Both the position numbers and the translations under genes were made by a program. A stretch of DNA of 54,799 nt from Thiohalocapsa sp. (GTDB lineage: Bacteria > Pseudomonadota > Gammaproteobacteria > Chromatiales > Chromatiaceae): positions 1 to 54,799 of the forward strand of contig NZ_JAJDNQ010000140.1 of the NCBI RefSeq assembly GCF_022340605.1, written 5' to 3'. A model generated the notes under the pieces. It saw only the letters and a program-made list of their open reading frames with translations, was not told the origin of the DNA and did no database searches. Of this stretch, positions 26,602-34,744 are shown in pieces. How positions within the stretch are numbered: the first letter of the stretch is position 1; each line of letters starts with the position of its first letter.

Positions 26602-27071
26602 ATCGACTCCCGTGATTGTCTGGGCCGAGGTGCTATTGCAGCAGGTTCGGCGCGCGGGATACACCCCGCGCGTTCGGTGTCCGGCCCGCTGGTTCCCCGA
26701 ACGGGCCGCTTGCAGGGCGATCGCTAACCCGACCTGCACCCAATTCTCGCCCGGTCTCGCCCCGCTGTGGGAGCGGCGTCCCCGCCGCGACCGGCGCCCA
26801 TCGCGCCGGGGACGGCGCTCTCACGGCGCCCATCGCGCCGAGGACGGCGCTCCCACGGCGCAGCGCGCTCGCCCCCGTCTCCAATCAAAGCTGCCTCTGA
26901 TCGAGGCCGCCTCTGGTGCCGGCGGGGATTAACAGGTCACGCGTGGGCGACAGGTGGCCGTCCGGCCGCTATCATCCGCGCCCCAGGCGTCGCTGACGCC
27001 CGTGATCACTCATCCCGTCTCTTTGGCCCCGCGCGGGGCCGTCCAGTCATCTATCCAAAGAGGATCAACCC
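26602..27071. repeat. Intergenic region with family E and family A repeats
   Basis: GATCGCTAACCCGACCTGC (26719-26737) belongs to family E. Family A copies lie at 26767-26790 (direct), about 26799-26823 (inverted) and 26831-26856 (inverted). No gene was seen. The AAGAGGATCAACCC before ATG 27072 is the ndk ribosome site. Confidence 0.8.
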
Positions 27072-27521
27072 ATGGAACAGACCTTCGTCATGGTCAAGCC
27101 CGACGGCGTGCAGCGCGGTCTCGTCGGCGAGATCGTCGCGCGCCTGGAGCGTCGCGGCCTCAAGCTGGTGGGCGCCAAGTTCATGCGCGTGTCGCAGGAG
27201 CTCGCCGCCGAGCACTACGCCGAGCTCAAGGACAAGCCCTTCTACCCCGGCCTCATCGACTACATCACGAGCTCCCCAGTGCTGGCTATGGCCTGGGAGG
27301 GGCGCAACGCCGTCGCCGCCGTGCGCCAGACCCTGGGTGCCACCAAGCCGTCGGAGGCCGCCCCCGGCACCATCCGTCACGACTACGGCATGGACGTGGG
27401 CCGCAACCTGACCCACGGCTCCGACTCGCCGGAGAACGGCGCCCGCGAAGTGGCCCTGTGGTTCAAGCCCGAGGAACTGGTGAGCTGGGACCGGGCGACG
27501 GACGCCTGGATCTTCGAGTAA
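27072..27521 (+). CDS. ndk: Nucleoside diphosphate kinase
   Basis: A 149-residue enzyme that balances nucleoside triphosphate pools by a phospho-histidine ping-pong. [18 protein letters not shown] opens the protein; the active-site motif [16 protein letters not shown] holds the catalytic His near residue 116. The chain is a little longer than the 141-143 residues usual in gammaproteobacteria and carries the C-terminal extension [20 protein letters not shown] seen in archaeal and Gram-positive-type enzymes, so lateral acquisition is possible. GAGGATC precedes the ATG. The gene stands alone. Confidence 0.95.
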   Translation: MEQTFVMVKPDGVQRGLVGEIVARLERRGLKLVGAKFMRVSQELAAEHYAELKDKPFYPGLIDYITSSPVLAMAWEGRNAVAAVRQTLGATKPSEAAPGTIRHDYGMDVGRNLTHGSDSPENGAREVALWFKPEELVSWDRATDAWIFE

Positions 27522-27576
27522 GCACCGGGACGCGTGCGGCCGGCGGTTTCGGCGCCGTCAGGCTCGGCGCCGCGAT

Positions 27577-27954
27577 GTGCCGCAACCGCGGCCGCGACCA
27601 AGCGGTTGCCGCCGCCGGCGGCCGGGGTCGATGCAGGCCGGTGAGGGCCAAGCCCTGGCCAACGAGTCACGGCCGGTATTCGTCGCGAGGAAGGCAGCCG
27701 CTACACTTGCCGGTGGTCAGTCCAGCAACGCCGGCCGGCTGGACATGGCACTGCGCTTCAACGGCCAGGTCTACCTGTTCGAGTTCAAAGTGGTGGAGCT
27801 GGCTCCCAAGGGCCGTGCCCTGCAGCAGAGCAAGGACGCCGGCTACGCGGACCGCTACCTTGACGACCGCCTGCCGATCCATCTCATCGGCCTCGAATTC
27901 AGCCGCGAGCAGCGTACCCTGGAGGGGTTCGAGGTGGAGACGTTGCAAGACTAG
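27577..27954 (+). pseudogene. PD-(D/E)XK nuclease C-terminal fragment
   Basis: The last ~85 codons translate to GRLDMALRFNGQVYLFEFKV, then GRALQQSKDAGYADRYL and PIHLIGLEFSREQRTLEGFEVE. This is the PD-(D/E)XK domain (DUF1703 type; Asp of RLDMAL and the ExK of FEFKV are intact) that normally ends a 500-plus-residue AAA-ATPase-like protein. The preceding 45 codons are Arg/Pro-rich and unrelated, so the ATPase part is gone. It opens an accessory stretch of decayed genes that runs to 30483. Confidence 0.7.
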
Positions 27955-28009
27955 TGCTCCAGTGCGAAATTGCCGAGACCGTTCGCAACGCCAGCCGCAG
28001 TGCCGATCC

Positions 28010-28031
28010 GTGTCGCCCTCCAGGGCGACAC
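28010..28031. repeat. Family B palindrome copy
   Basis: Exact copy of the 22-base inverted repeat GTGTCGCCCT-CC-AGGGCGACAC, 56 bases after the nuclease fragment. Confidence 0.85.
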
Positions 28032-28240
28032 CTCTCCGCGTTGGGACAAACGGTGTCGGCATCTTCGCAGCCTTGCACCAGGCGGCTACTACGCGAGATC
28101 GCGGTGCGCAATCACGCAACCCGCCCAACCCGCTCGCACCGGCCCGCCGTTCTCTATCTCCAGCCCTTTGACCGCCGCGGACGGCCCGCGGATACTGCCT
28201 GGTGAACAACCAACCATGACGCAACTGTGGCGCCCGCGTC

Positions 28241-28266
28241 AGTCGCGGCGGGGACGCCGCTCCCAC
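28241..28266. repeat. Family A REP-like element
   Basis: Single inverted copy (TCGCGGCGGGGACGCCGCT, CCCAC) just upstream of the NACHT pseudogene start. Confidence 0.8.
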
Positions 28267-28279
28267 GGGAGATGTAGTC

Positions 28280-30483
28280 ATGACGGAGCAAGACACCCAC
28301 GGCCTCCCCGCCACGGCACCTAAGCCGCTCCTGGAGCGGGAAATCAAGCTCGACCTGCGCCAGCTCGGCAAGGCGCTCGTAGGCGGCGGGACCGACGCGC
28401 TGAAGGGCGACTGGTACGGCGCCGCCCGGCGGCTGGGCGAGGGGTTCATCGACGGGCTTGGGCTTGCGGCCGACGACGCCGGGGCGCTCGCGTGGCGGCT
28501 GGTGCTGACTTCGCTGCGGCGCGCGGTGCTGGGGCTGGTGGATGAGTACCGTCTGCTGCTGTTGCGCCGGCCGGAGAACGCGGACGCGCTGCCGGATAAG
28601 ATCGCCTTGGTCCTCGAGGAGACCGAGCTTCGCGTCGACGAGCGCCTGCCGACCGAATCCTGGAAGCTGCCGCTGCTGAAAGCCCTGGAGCCCGCCTTCG
28701 CCCGCTGGCTGTGGGCCTTTGGGGTCGAAAAGGACAGCGCTGAAGTCATCGCCGCGCGCCTTCCCCGGCGCTTCGGCTTGGCACTCTGGGACGAGTGGGC
28801 CGCGCATCCAGACACCTATCGGCCGCTGTTCGATGCCGTGATGGCGCCCATCCAGCGTCCGCCGGACCTGGATGACCTGCGCCAGCGCTACCTCGATTAC
28901 CTCAGCGACAGCTATCGCTTTCGAGCACGCTATCGAGCGCGGCCGGGCGCTCGTGTTGCTGGACGGCCTCGACGAGGTGCAGACGGACCGCGGCGCGCTG
29001 GTGAAACGGGTGGAGGACTTCGCCCGCGAGATCGTGCCGGCGGTGGACGCGGACCCGGACCGTTCGCCCATCCCGCCCGGCAACCGGGTCGTCGTCACCA
29101 GCCGCTTTGTCGGCTACCGGGAGCATCCGCTCGCCGACCCGCGCTGGCTGACGCTGGCCGTCTGCGACTGGGACCGGGACGGCATCACGCGGTTCGCCGA
29201 GCGTTGGACCCGCGCCGTGGAGCTCGCCATCGCCCGCGGGCAGGAGACGCCGAAGGTCATCGCCAAGGCGGCGCGGGAGCGGGACGAGCTGCTGGCGTCC
29301 ATCTTCGCCAACCCGAAGATCGAGCAGCTCGCCGGCAACCCGCTGCTCGCGACCATCCTCGCCTTGATCAAGCGCCAGGGCGTGACTCTGCCGCAACGCC
29401 GGGTGGAGCTGTATGAAGCTGTACCTGAAGACCCTGCTGGAGTCCTGGCGCAAGGCACGCAATCTGGAGGGATCGCCTATCGGCCCGGATGCCGACTATC
29501 TGGAGCTGCTGGAGGTCCTGCAGCCGCTCGCGCTCTGGCTCCGGGACGAGAACCCCGAGGCGAGCCTGATCCCGCGCGAGGCGCTGATGGACTGGCTCCG
29601 CGACTGGTACGAGCGCGAGGAGGGCCTGCGCCGCCACAAGGCAAGGGAGGCCGCCCGTACGTTCCTCGATGCCGTGCACCGCTACTCCAGCCTGCTGCTG
29701 GAGAAGGGGCCGGACCGCTTCGGCTTCCTGCACCTGACCTTCGAGGAATACCTGGCCGCGAAGGCGCTGGCGCGGCTCCCGCCGGAGGAGGCTGTCAGGC
29801 GCATCAAGGCGAATCCCGAGGACAGCCGTTGGCGCGAGACTTTCCTGCTGGCCGTCGGTGCGCTGGGCATCGTTCGGCAGAGTCCGGACGGGGCCGCCGC
29901 CTTGTTGGACGGGTTAGTCAACGACGCGCCGGGTCATGATGCTGAGCAAGCAGCCGACGGCGACACGCAAGCCGCCCAAGCGTTTCTCGCCGCAGAGGCG
30001 CTGAAGGACGTTGGTGCGGTCGGTGCCGGCAAGCGCGGCATGCGCACGGTCATGGGCGCACTGCTGCGGACCGCCCAGTCGAGCGCTGTGAAGCCCACGC
30101 AACGCCGCCGCGCCGGCCTGCTGCTGGGCGACCTCGGCTGGGTGCCGGATGACCTCGACGCCTGGATCGAGATCCCGCCTGGCCCGTTTCTGTATCGCGA
30201 CGGCAAGGAGCCGCGGAAGATTCCGTATCGCTATTGGATTGCCAAGTACCCGGTGACCAACCTGCAATATGGCCGCTTCATTGCCGCGGGCGGCTATGCG
30301 CGGTCGGCCTTTTGGAGCCAGGAGGGTTGGGCCTGGCGGGAGCGCGAAACGGTCTCCGCGCCAGAGCCAGGGCGCCGCGCCGATTTCAACAATCCCCTCT
30401 GCCCGGTGGTCGGCGTGAGCTGGTACGAGGCCGAGGCTTACTGCCGCTGGCTGGGTCGCGAGGGGCTTGCGGTGGCAGCGGAT
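28280..30483 (+). pseudogene. NACHT STAND NTPase with FGE-sulfatase C-terminus, broken in three places
   Basis: Three frames together make one protein. Frame one (28280 to about 28918) encodes an N-terminal helical domain starting MTEQDTHGLP and ending RYLDYLSDSY. The text then jumps at about 28915-28919 to FEHAIERGRALVLLDGLDEVQ, the NACHT Walker B; the Walker A P-loop that should precede it is absent, so a deletion removed about 80-100 codons and changed frame. At 29415-29418 an extra A (TATGAAGCTG for TATGAGCTG) shifts frame again between RRVELY and LYLKTLLESW. The third frame gives the NACHT C-terminal region (FLHLTFEEYLAAKAL) and a formylglycine-generating-enzyme-type domain (YWIAKYPVTNLQYGRFIAAGG, VVGVSWYEAEAYCRWLGREG) that stops matching at about 30480. 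NACHT-FGE proteins are STAND NTPases, many of them antiphage or diversity-generating-element targets. This copy is dead. Confidence 0.82.
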
Positions 30484-30666
30484 AGCGATGCACCGCCGTC
30501 CGGGCATCGCCAGAGCCGGCCCCGCGCGAGCCGACGCGGCGCCGGAGCGCCGCAAGCTGCGCGATGGCGCTGGAGCACCGTCGCGATCAAAGGGCGTACA
30601 ACGCGCCCGCGTTGGCGCGCCGCCCGTCCGCAGTGGCGGCCCGAGCGCCCCGCAGGCGCCGGTCGC

Positions 30667-30719
30667 GCCGACGCGACGCGGGAGCGTCGGCACTTGCTCC
30701 AACGCTGGAGCGTTGGAGC
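30667..30719. terminator. Two adjacent GC-rich hairpins
   Basis: GCCGACGC...GCGTCGGC (30667-30674 with 30684-30691) and GCTCCAACGCT-GG-AGCGTTGGAGC (30696-30719; perfect 11-base arms). They lie between the pseudogene and the end of the toxin gene at 30824, where they could stop minus-strand transcription, but no T tract follows. The rest of 30484-30823 is GC-rich filler with no gene recognised. Confidence 0.5.
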
Positions 30720-30823
30720 CAGGGTAGCCTGGGCACATTGGGCTGCCGACAAAGATTGGTTTCGGAGACGGCATCGCGAACGCAAGATTGCGCTTATCGA
30801 AGCCGGTTCGGTTTGGGGGGCAC

Positions 30824-31246
30824 CTACTGATCGCCGAGCAAGCTTGCCACGGCATCGCGCAACGTCAGTACCCGGAGGTCACCGATGGACTTGCGGTACA
30901 GGTGTCCAAAATGGGCGCGATCTCCGGTGACCAAGAGGTCCACTTGTGCGCCGGCAGCTGCCGCGAGAATCGGCGCGTCCTTGTCCGGCAGTCCTTGCTT
31001 CGCGGCGTCGGCTATCGACGAAGCGCCGGGCTCCGGCGCGTATTCCAGCTGCCTCCGCAGGGTGTCCAGTGTCGGTGAGCGCCCGGGACACTTGAGGGAG
31101 ATGTTTCGGTGTGCCTCGTCCCACGCGAACCGCGAGGTCACCAGGCAGGATCGGCCTGCCGAGGCCAGCTCGAACAGCAGCAGCGCGGGGCTGCCATCCC
31201 GGTAGACAGCACTGAACAGGATGTTCGCATCCAGAAATAGGCGCAC
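30824..31246 (-). CDS. PIN-domain toxin (putative toxin-antitoxin ribonuclease)
   Basis: A 140-residue PIN-domain protein. Acidic active-site positions are visible: RLFLDANILFSAVY (Asp near residue 5), SRFAWDEAHRNI (Glu near 47), LPDKDAPILAAA and DLLVTGDRAHFGHLY (Asp pair near 95 and 116). PIN toxins cut RNA and are held inactive by a partner antitoxin. The start is taken as GTG 31246, two bases after the antitoxin stop; the longer ATG frame to 31327 would overlap the antitoxin. It forms an operon with the AbrB-like gene. Confidence 0.85.
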   Translation of the reverse strand: MRLFLDANILFSAVYRDGSPALLLFELASAGRSCLVTSRFAWDEAHRNISLKCPGRSPTLDTLRRQLEYAPEPGASSIADAAKQGLPDKDAPILAAAAGAQVDLLVTGDRAHFGHLYRKSIGDLRVLTLRDAVASLLGDQ

Positions 31247-31247
31247 C

Positions 31248-31499
31248 TCAATCGCCCTGACCCAGCGATGCACGGACTTGCGCCTGAAGATCCTCGGGGA
31301 CCGTGTTCTCGCGCTCGAGCTCCGCAATACGCTGTTCGGAATAGACCTCGATCGGGTAGACGGCCGCCGGCTTCAGCAGGATCGCCCCCTCGGGTGTCGT
31401 CTCGACGAGCAGCGGAGCATCCCCGCTCAGGCCGACCGAATGCAGGATGGCCCGCGGAATGGTCACTTGGCCCTTCTTTCCCAGCTTCACCAGTTCCAT
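31248..31499 (-). CDS. AbrB/SpoVT-family antitoxin
   Basis: An 83-residue protein with an N-terminal swapped-hairpin DNA-binding fold: MELVKLGKKGQVTIPRAIL is the AbrB/MazE/VapB signature. The C-terminal part (EVYSEQRIAELERENT) is helical and acidic, as expected for the toxin-binding tail. Such antitoxins repress their own operon. It is the promoter-proximal gene of the pair and ends directly before the toxin GTG. Confidence 0.85.
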   Translation of the reverse strand: MELVKLGKKGQVTIPRAILHSVGLSGDAPLLVETTPEGAILLKPAAVYPIEVYSEQRIAELERENTVPEDLQAQVRASLGQGD

Positions 31500-31764
31500 G
31501 CTCGATACCTCTGCATGCCACGTTGCTGCTTGACAGCTTACGCCGAATTCCGGCTTTCCGGAATCCGGCCGGCGGACCGGGCAGCGGTTGCCGTTCTGTC
31601 GTCAGTGCAGCTTCTTCGCGCAGATCCGGTGACGGTCTACCGAATGGCCAGCTTCGATGGCCGAGTCCGACATGCGTTTCCGGTCGTCATGGCGCTCCGG
31701 CCTTGCGGCCTGTACCGCGCGCCAGAGCGGCCGGAAAGCGTTCCGCACCCGAGCGCCGAAATGA

Positions 31765-32835
31765 TCAGCGGGTCTGCATCGCCTTCAGGTAGGCCACCAC
31801 GGCGTCGATGTCCGCGGGCGCGAGGAGGGCGCTGAACGCGGGCATCTTCGACCGCGGGAAGAGCCAGCGCTCGTGACGCACGTAGGCGCCGAGCTGCGCC
31901 GGCGTGGACAGCGCTGACGCGCTCGCGGCGCGGTCCAGCGCCGGGCCGACGCTGCCGCCGACGCCGCGCATCTGGTGGCACTTGCCGCAGTGGGCCTGGT
32001 AGATGGCGAAGCCGTGCTCGACCTCTGGGCCGGTGCGGTCCGGCGGGCGGGCGGGGGCGAAATAGGCGGCGCGGTCGAAGCGGCGGATCTCGGTGAGCTG
32101 ATAGGGCCAGGGCAGGGTCTCTGGGCCGAGGTCCACGTCGGCGCCGGGCTTGGCGGGTGCCCAGACGAGGAAGAAGGGGTCGAGGCTGATGGCCTCGGTG
32201 CCGTGCCGGTATGGCTGCCAGTGGCGGCCGCTGTCGGCGGGCACGGCGGTGTCGCGCAGCGCCAACAGCCCGCGCACGGGTTCCTTCAGCGCCGCGGCCG
32301 CATCGAACGGGATGCTGTAGCCGTCGGCGCAGACCAGCAGCAGCTCGGGCGCGCCGCCGAGACCGATGTGCCGCAGCAGCGCCGGCAGGTCGAAGCCGGC
32401 GTAGGTGCGATGCGACCCGAACAGCGGGTCGTCGGGGACGGTGAGCTCGCTGAGGCCGACGGCGGCGACGAGCTCGGCCACCGGGTAGATGCGCTCCTCG
32501 GTGCCGTCGCGCACGCGCAGCACCCGCTCATCGGGGGCCGCGGCGGGCGCCGCCAGCGTGATGATCGCCAACAGCAGGGCAGACAGCAGTGCCGATGCTC
32601 GCAGCAGGGTGACCGGTGCGGCGAGCGGACTTGGTCCGCCGCGGCGCGCGCGAGCGGTGCGAGCCGTTGCGCGAAGGGTGGAGTGCGTCGCGCTGATCCA
32701 CCCTGCGGCGCGTGTGCGCCGACCTGGTGATGGCTCGCCGCGTTCCACCGGCGCCGGTGGCAACGCAAGGCGCAGGGCTGATCCGCGCCGAGCGGCTGCT
32801 GGGCGTCTGCGGTGGGTCGCTTCAGGCGCCGGCAT
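31765..32835 (-). CDS. Exported c-type cytochrome with oxidoreductase-like N-terminal domain
   Basis: The C-terminal ~90 residues are a class I cytochrome c: CGKCHQM is the haem site (CxxCH) and SKMPAF supplies the Met ligand. Before it lies a domain with YAGFDLPALLRHIGL, LLLVCADGYSIPFDAA and ETLPWPYQLTEI that resembles the molybdopterin-binding oxidoreductase (SUOX-like) fold without an obvious cofactor Cys role. A signal peptide (LLRASALLSALLLAIITLAAPAAA) begins about 75 residues into the frame. No ATG/GTG/TTG lies right before it, so the start is uncertain: ATG 32835 overlaps the MarR gene by 14 bases; a GTG at VERGEPSPG is an alternative. A GGGTGGA-type repeat seems to occupy the leader. 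It probably acts in the periplasm as an electron carrier; partner unknown. Confidence 0.7.
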   Translation of the reverse strand: MPAPEATHRRRPAAARRGSALRLALPPAPVERGEPSPGRRTRAAGWISATHSTLRATARTARARRGGPSPLAAPVTLLRASALLSALLLAIITLAAPAAAPDERVLRVRDGTEERIYPVAELVAAVGLSELTVPDDPLFGSHRTYAGFDLPALLRHIGLGGAPELLLVCADGYSIPFDAAAALKEPVRGLLALRDTAVPADSGRHWQPYRHGTEAISLDPFFLVWAPAKPGADVDLGPETLPWPYQLTEIRRFDRAAYFAPARPPDRTGPEVEHGFAIYQAHCGKCHQMRGVGGSVGPALDRAASASALSTPAQLGAYVRHERWLFPRSKMPAFSALLAPADIDAVVAYLKAMQTR

Positions 32836-33442
32836 CGGAGATCTCGCTTTCATCTGCCGTTGCCGGTGCGATATCCGAGCCAGCGCTCTGCGGCGCCGCC
32901 GTGCCGGCGGGCTCGGCCGCGTCACTGACGCTGCCCGGTGCGAGCACCGGCGCGGCGTCGATGCGCTCGGCATCCATCAGCGCGGCGATGCGCTGCAGGG
33001 AGGCGAGCAGCATGGTCTGCTCCCAGTCCGCGAGGCCGGCAAAGCGGGAGGCGAAGGACTCCTGCAACAGCGGCGGTGCGCGCTTGAGGGTTTGCTTGGC
33101 GTCGGGCGTGGCGCGTACCAGTACCCGGCGGCGGTCGGTGTCGCTGCGGGTGCGGGCCACCAGCCCGCGGCGCTCCAGGCGGTTCAGGATGTCGGTGATG
33201 GTGGCGTGGCTCAGGCTCACGCGCTGCGCCACTGCACCGACGGGCAACTCGCCGGCGGCGACGATCTCCTTCAACACCAGCGCCTGCGGCGCCGTGAGGC
33301 CGTGGCTGCGCACCAGGGCGCGGGAGTGCAGGTCCACCGCGCGGATCACGCGGCGCAGGGCCACCAGCACCTCGTCACAGCGATGGGCGCAGGGGTTGGG
33401 GCCGCGGCCGTCGGCCGGGGACTGTTGTAATGATTCGTTCAC
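32822..33442 (-). CDS. MarR-family regulator, EctR-like
   Basis: A 206-residue regulator. The winged helix contains LTAPQALVLKEIVAAGELPVG and SLSHATITDILNRLERRGLV (recognition helix), then the wing RSDTDRRRVLV. The segment VLVALRRVIRAVDLHSRALV and the ending WEQTMLLASLQRIAALMD are shared with EctR-type MarR proteins that control ectoine genes in halotolerant methylotrophs. The last 45 residues are Ala/Ser-rich and acidic and look disordered. It is divergent from the glycine betaine genes across a 476-base AT-richer gap, so control of gsmt-sdmt by salt is inferred. Confidence 0.82.
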   Translation of the reverse strand: MNESLQQSPADGRGPNPCAHRCDEVLVALRRVIRAVDLHSRALVRSHGLTAPQALVLKEIVAAGELPVGAVAQRVSLSHATITDILNRLERRGLVARTRSDTDRRRVLVRATPDAKQTLKRAPPLLQESFASRFAGLADWEQTMLLASLQRIAALMDAERIDAAPVLAPGSVSDAAEPAGTAAPQSAGSDIAPATADESEISDAGA

Positions 33443-33918
33443 AAAATATTCCTGAGGGCTACCTCAAGGCCGTGAAGGCATTGAACTATGTTGTTTTCTC
33501 GCGGTATGGCATCCTTACCTGGCATGCGCCTGCGCCTATATTGTAGTAAAGCCCGGTTGCATTAATTCGAGTTCTAAGTAGTATGCGGACGCGTAGCAAC
33601 CCGGCGGCACGGTCGCCACCCCGCCTGACCTTGCCGGCGACACCCACGCGAAGGCCGCGATGACGCCCAGTGTGGCATCCAGTGCGGCGTCCAGTGCGGC
33701 GTCCAGTGACGCACTTCGGTAGTGACGGGCACCACACCCGGTTGTCCCGAGCCCATCGTTCCAAGACAGGCCGAGTCACGGCCCGCCGCATTGCAGGCCC
33801 CAGCGGCCACCGACGCGCTTCGCTGACCCGCACACTGCGCCAGCCGCGGCATCCGGCGCCGCGGTACGGGCGCCGGCGCGCCCGGCGCAGAGAGTACGAC
33901 AGCCAGAGGACGAGCCCC
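33443..33918. promoter_or_regulatory. Divergent regulatory region between marR and gsmt
   Basis: The stretch 33440-33590 is strikingly AT-rich for this window. It holds CTATATTGTAGTA (33536-33548), TTGAACTATGTTG (33481-33493) and TTGCAT with TAGTAT downstream, any of which may be -35/-10 or MarR operator parts. A candidate plus-strand promoter is TTACCT (33515) with TATATT 16 bases on. No palindrome matching a known EctR site could be fixed. Confidence 0.45.
33667..33714. repeat. 12-bp tandem repeat CCAGTGCGGCGT
   Basis: Four units start at 33667, 33679, 33691 and 33703 (CCAGTGTGGCAT, CCAGTGCGGCGT twice, CCAGTGACGCAC). They sit in the gsmt leader, about 205 bases before its ATG. Confidence 0.8.
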
Positions 33919-34743
33919 ATGCATTCCACCGTTCAGACCGAGACGCCGCAGCACCAGGACTACGGCGATGATCCACTCGCGGTGCGCGAGTCCGAAAAGT
34001 ATCAGGAAGAATACGTCCAGTCCTTCGTGGACAAATGGGACGAGCTCATCGACTGGGAGGGCCGCGCTGCCGCCGAGGGCCGGTTCTTCATCGAGCAGCT
34101 GCGCGAGCGCGGCGCCAAAAAGGTGCTCGACGTCGCCACCGGCACCGGCTACCACTCGGTGCAGTTGCTCAAGGCCGGCTTCGAGGTCACCAGCGCGGAC
34201 GGCAGTCCGGTGATGCTCGCCAAGGCGTTCGAGAACGCCCGCCGCCATGGCCACATTCTGCGCACCATTCATGCCGACTGGCGTTGGCTCAACAAGAGCG
34301 TGCACGACCTCTACGACGCCGTCATCTGCCTCGGCAACTCCTTCACCCACCTGCACGAGGACAACGACCGCCGCAAGGCGCTGGCGGAGTTCTACGCCAC
34401 CCTCAAGCACGACGGTGTGCTGATCCTGGACCAGCGCAATTATGACGCGCTGCTGGACCACCAGGTGCAGCCCACGCACAACTACTACTACTGCGGCGAC
34501 GAGGTGCGCGCCGAGCCCGAGTACGTCGACGACAGCCTGGCGCGGTTCAAGTACAGCTTCAACGATGGCTCGGCATTCCATCTGAACATGTTCCCCCTGC
34601 GCAAGGGCTACGTGCAGGGGCTGATGCGCGAGGTGGGCTTCCAGCGCGTGGACACCTACGGCGACTTCCAGGAGACCTACCGCGAGACCGAGCCGGACTT
34701 CTTCATCCACGTGGCCGAGAAAGAATACCGGGAGGTGTCCTGA
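33919..34743 (+). CDS. gsmt: Glycine/sarcosine N-methyltransferase
   Basis: A 274-residue SAM-dependent methyltransferase that converts glycine to sarcosine and on to dimethylglycine, the first two steps of de novo betaine synthesis. The SAM loop is VLDVATGTGYHSVQL (about residues 70-84), followed by SADGSPVMLAKA and the post-I motif LGNSFTHLHEDNDR. The close fit to Halorhodospira-type GSMT (about 268 residues) includes the N-terminus DYGDDPLAVRESEKYQEEYV. AGAGGA precedes the ATG 33919. The stop is followed after one base by the ATG of the SDMT gene, giving a tight two-gene operon. Confidence 0.95.
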   Translation: MHSTVQTETPQHQDYGDDPLAVRESEKYQEEYVQSFVDKWDELIDWEGRAAAEGRFFIEQLRERGAKKVLDVATGTGYHSVQLLKAGFEVTSADGSPVMLAKAFENARRHGHILRTIHADWRWLNKSVHDLYDAVICLGNSFTHLHEDNDRRKALAEFYATLKHDGVLILDQRNYDALLDHQVQPTHNYYYCGDEVRAEPEYVDDSLARFKYSFNDGSAFHLNMFPLRKGYVQGLMREVGFQRVDTYGDFQETYRETEPDFFIHVAEKEYREVS

Positions 34744-34744
34744 C

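Noticed and set aside
30484..30930. Continuation of the NACHT-FGE frame
   Set aside because: After about 30480 the text is Arg/Ala-rich and crosses two hairpins and the toxin gene on the other strand; FGE similarity has ended.
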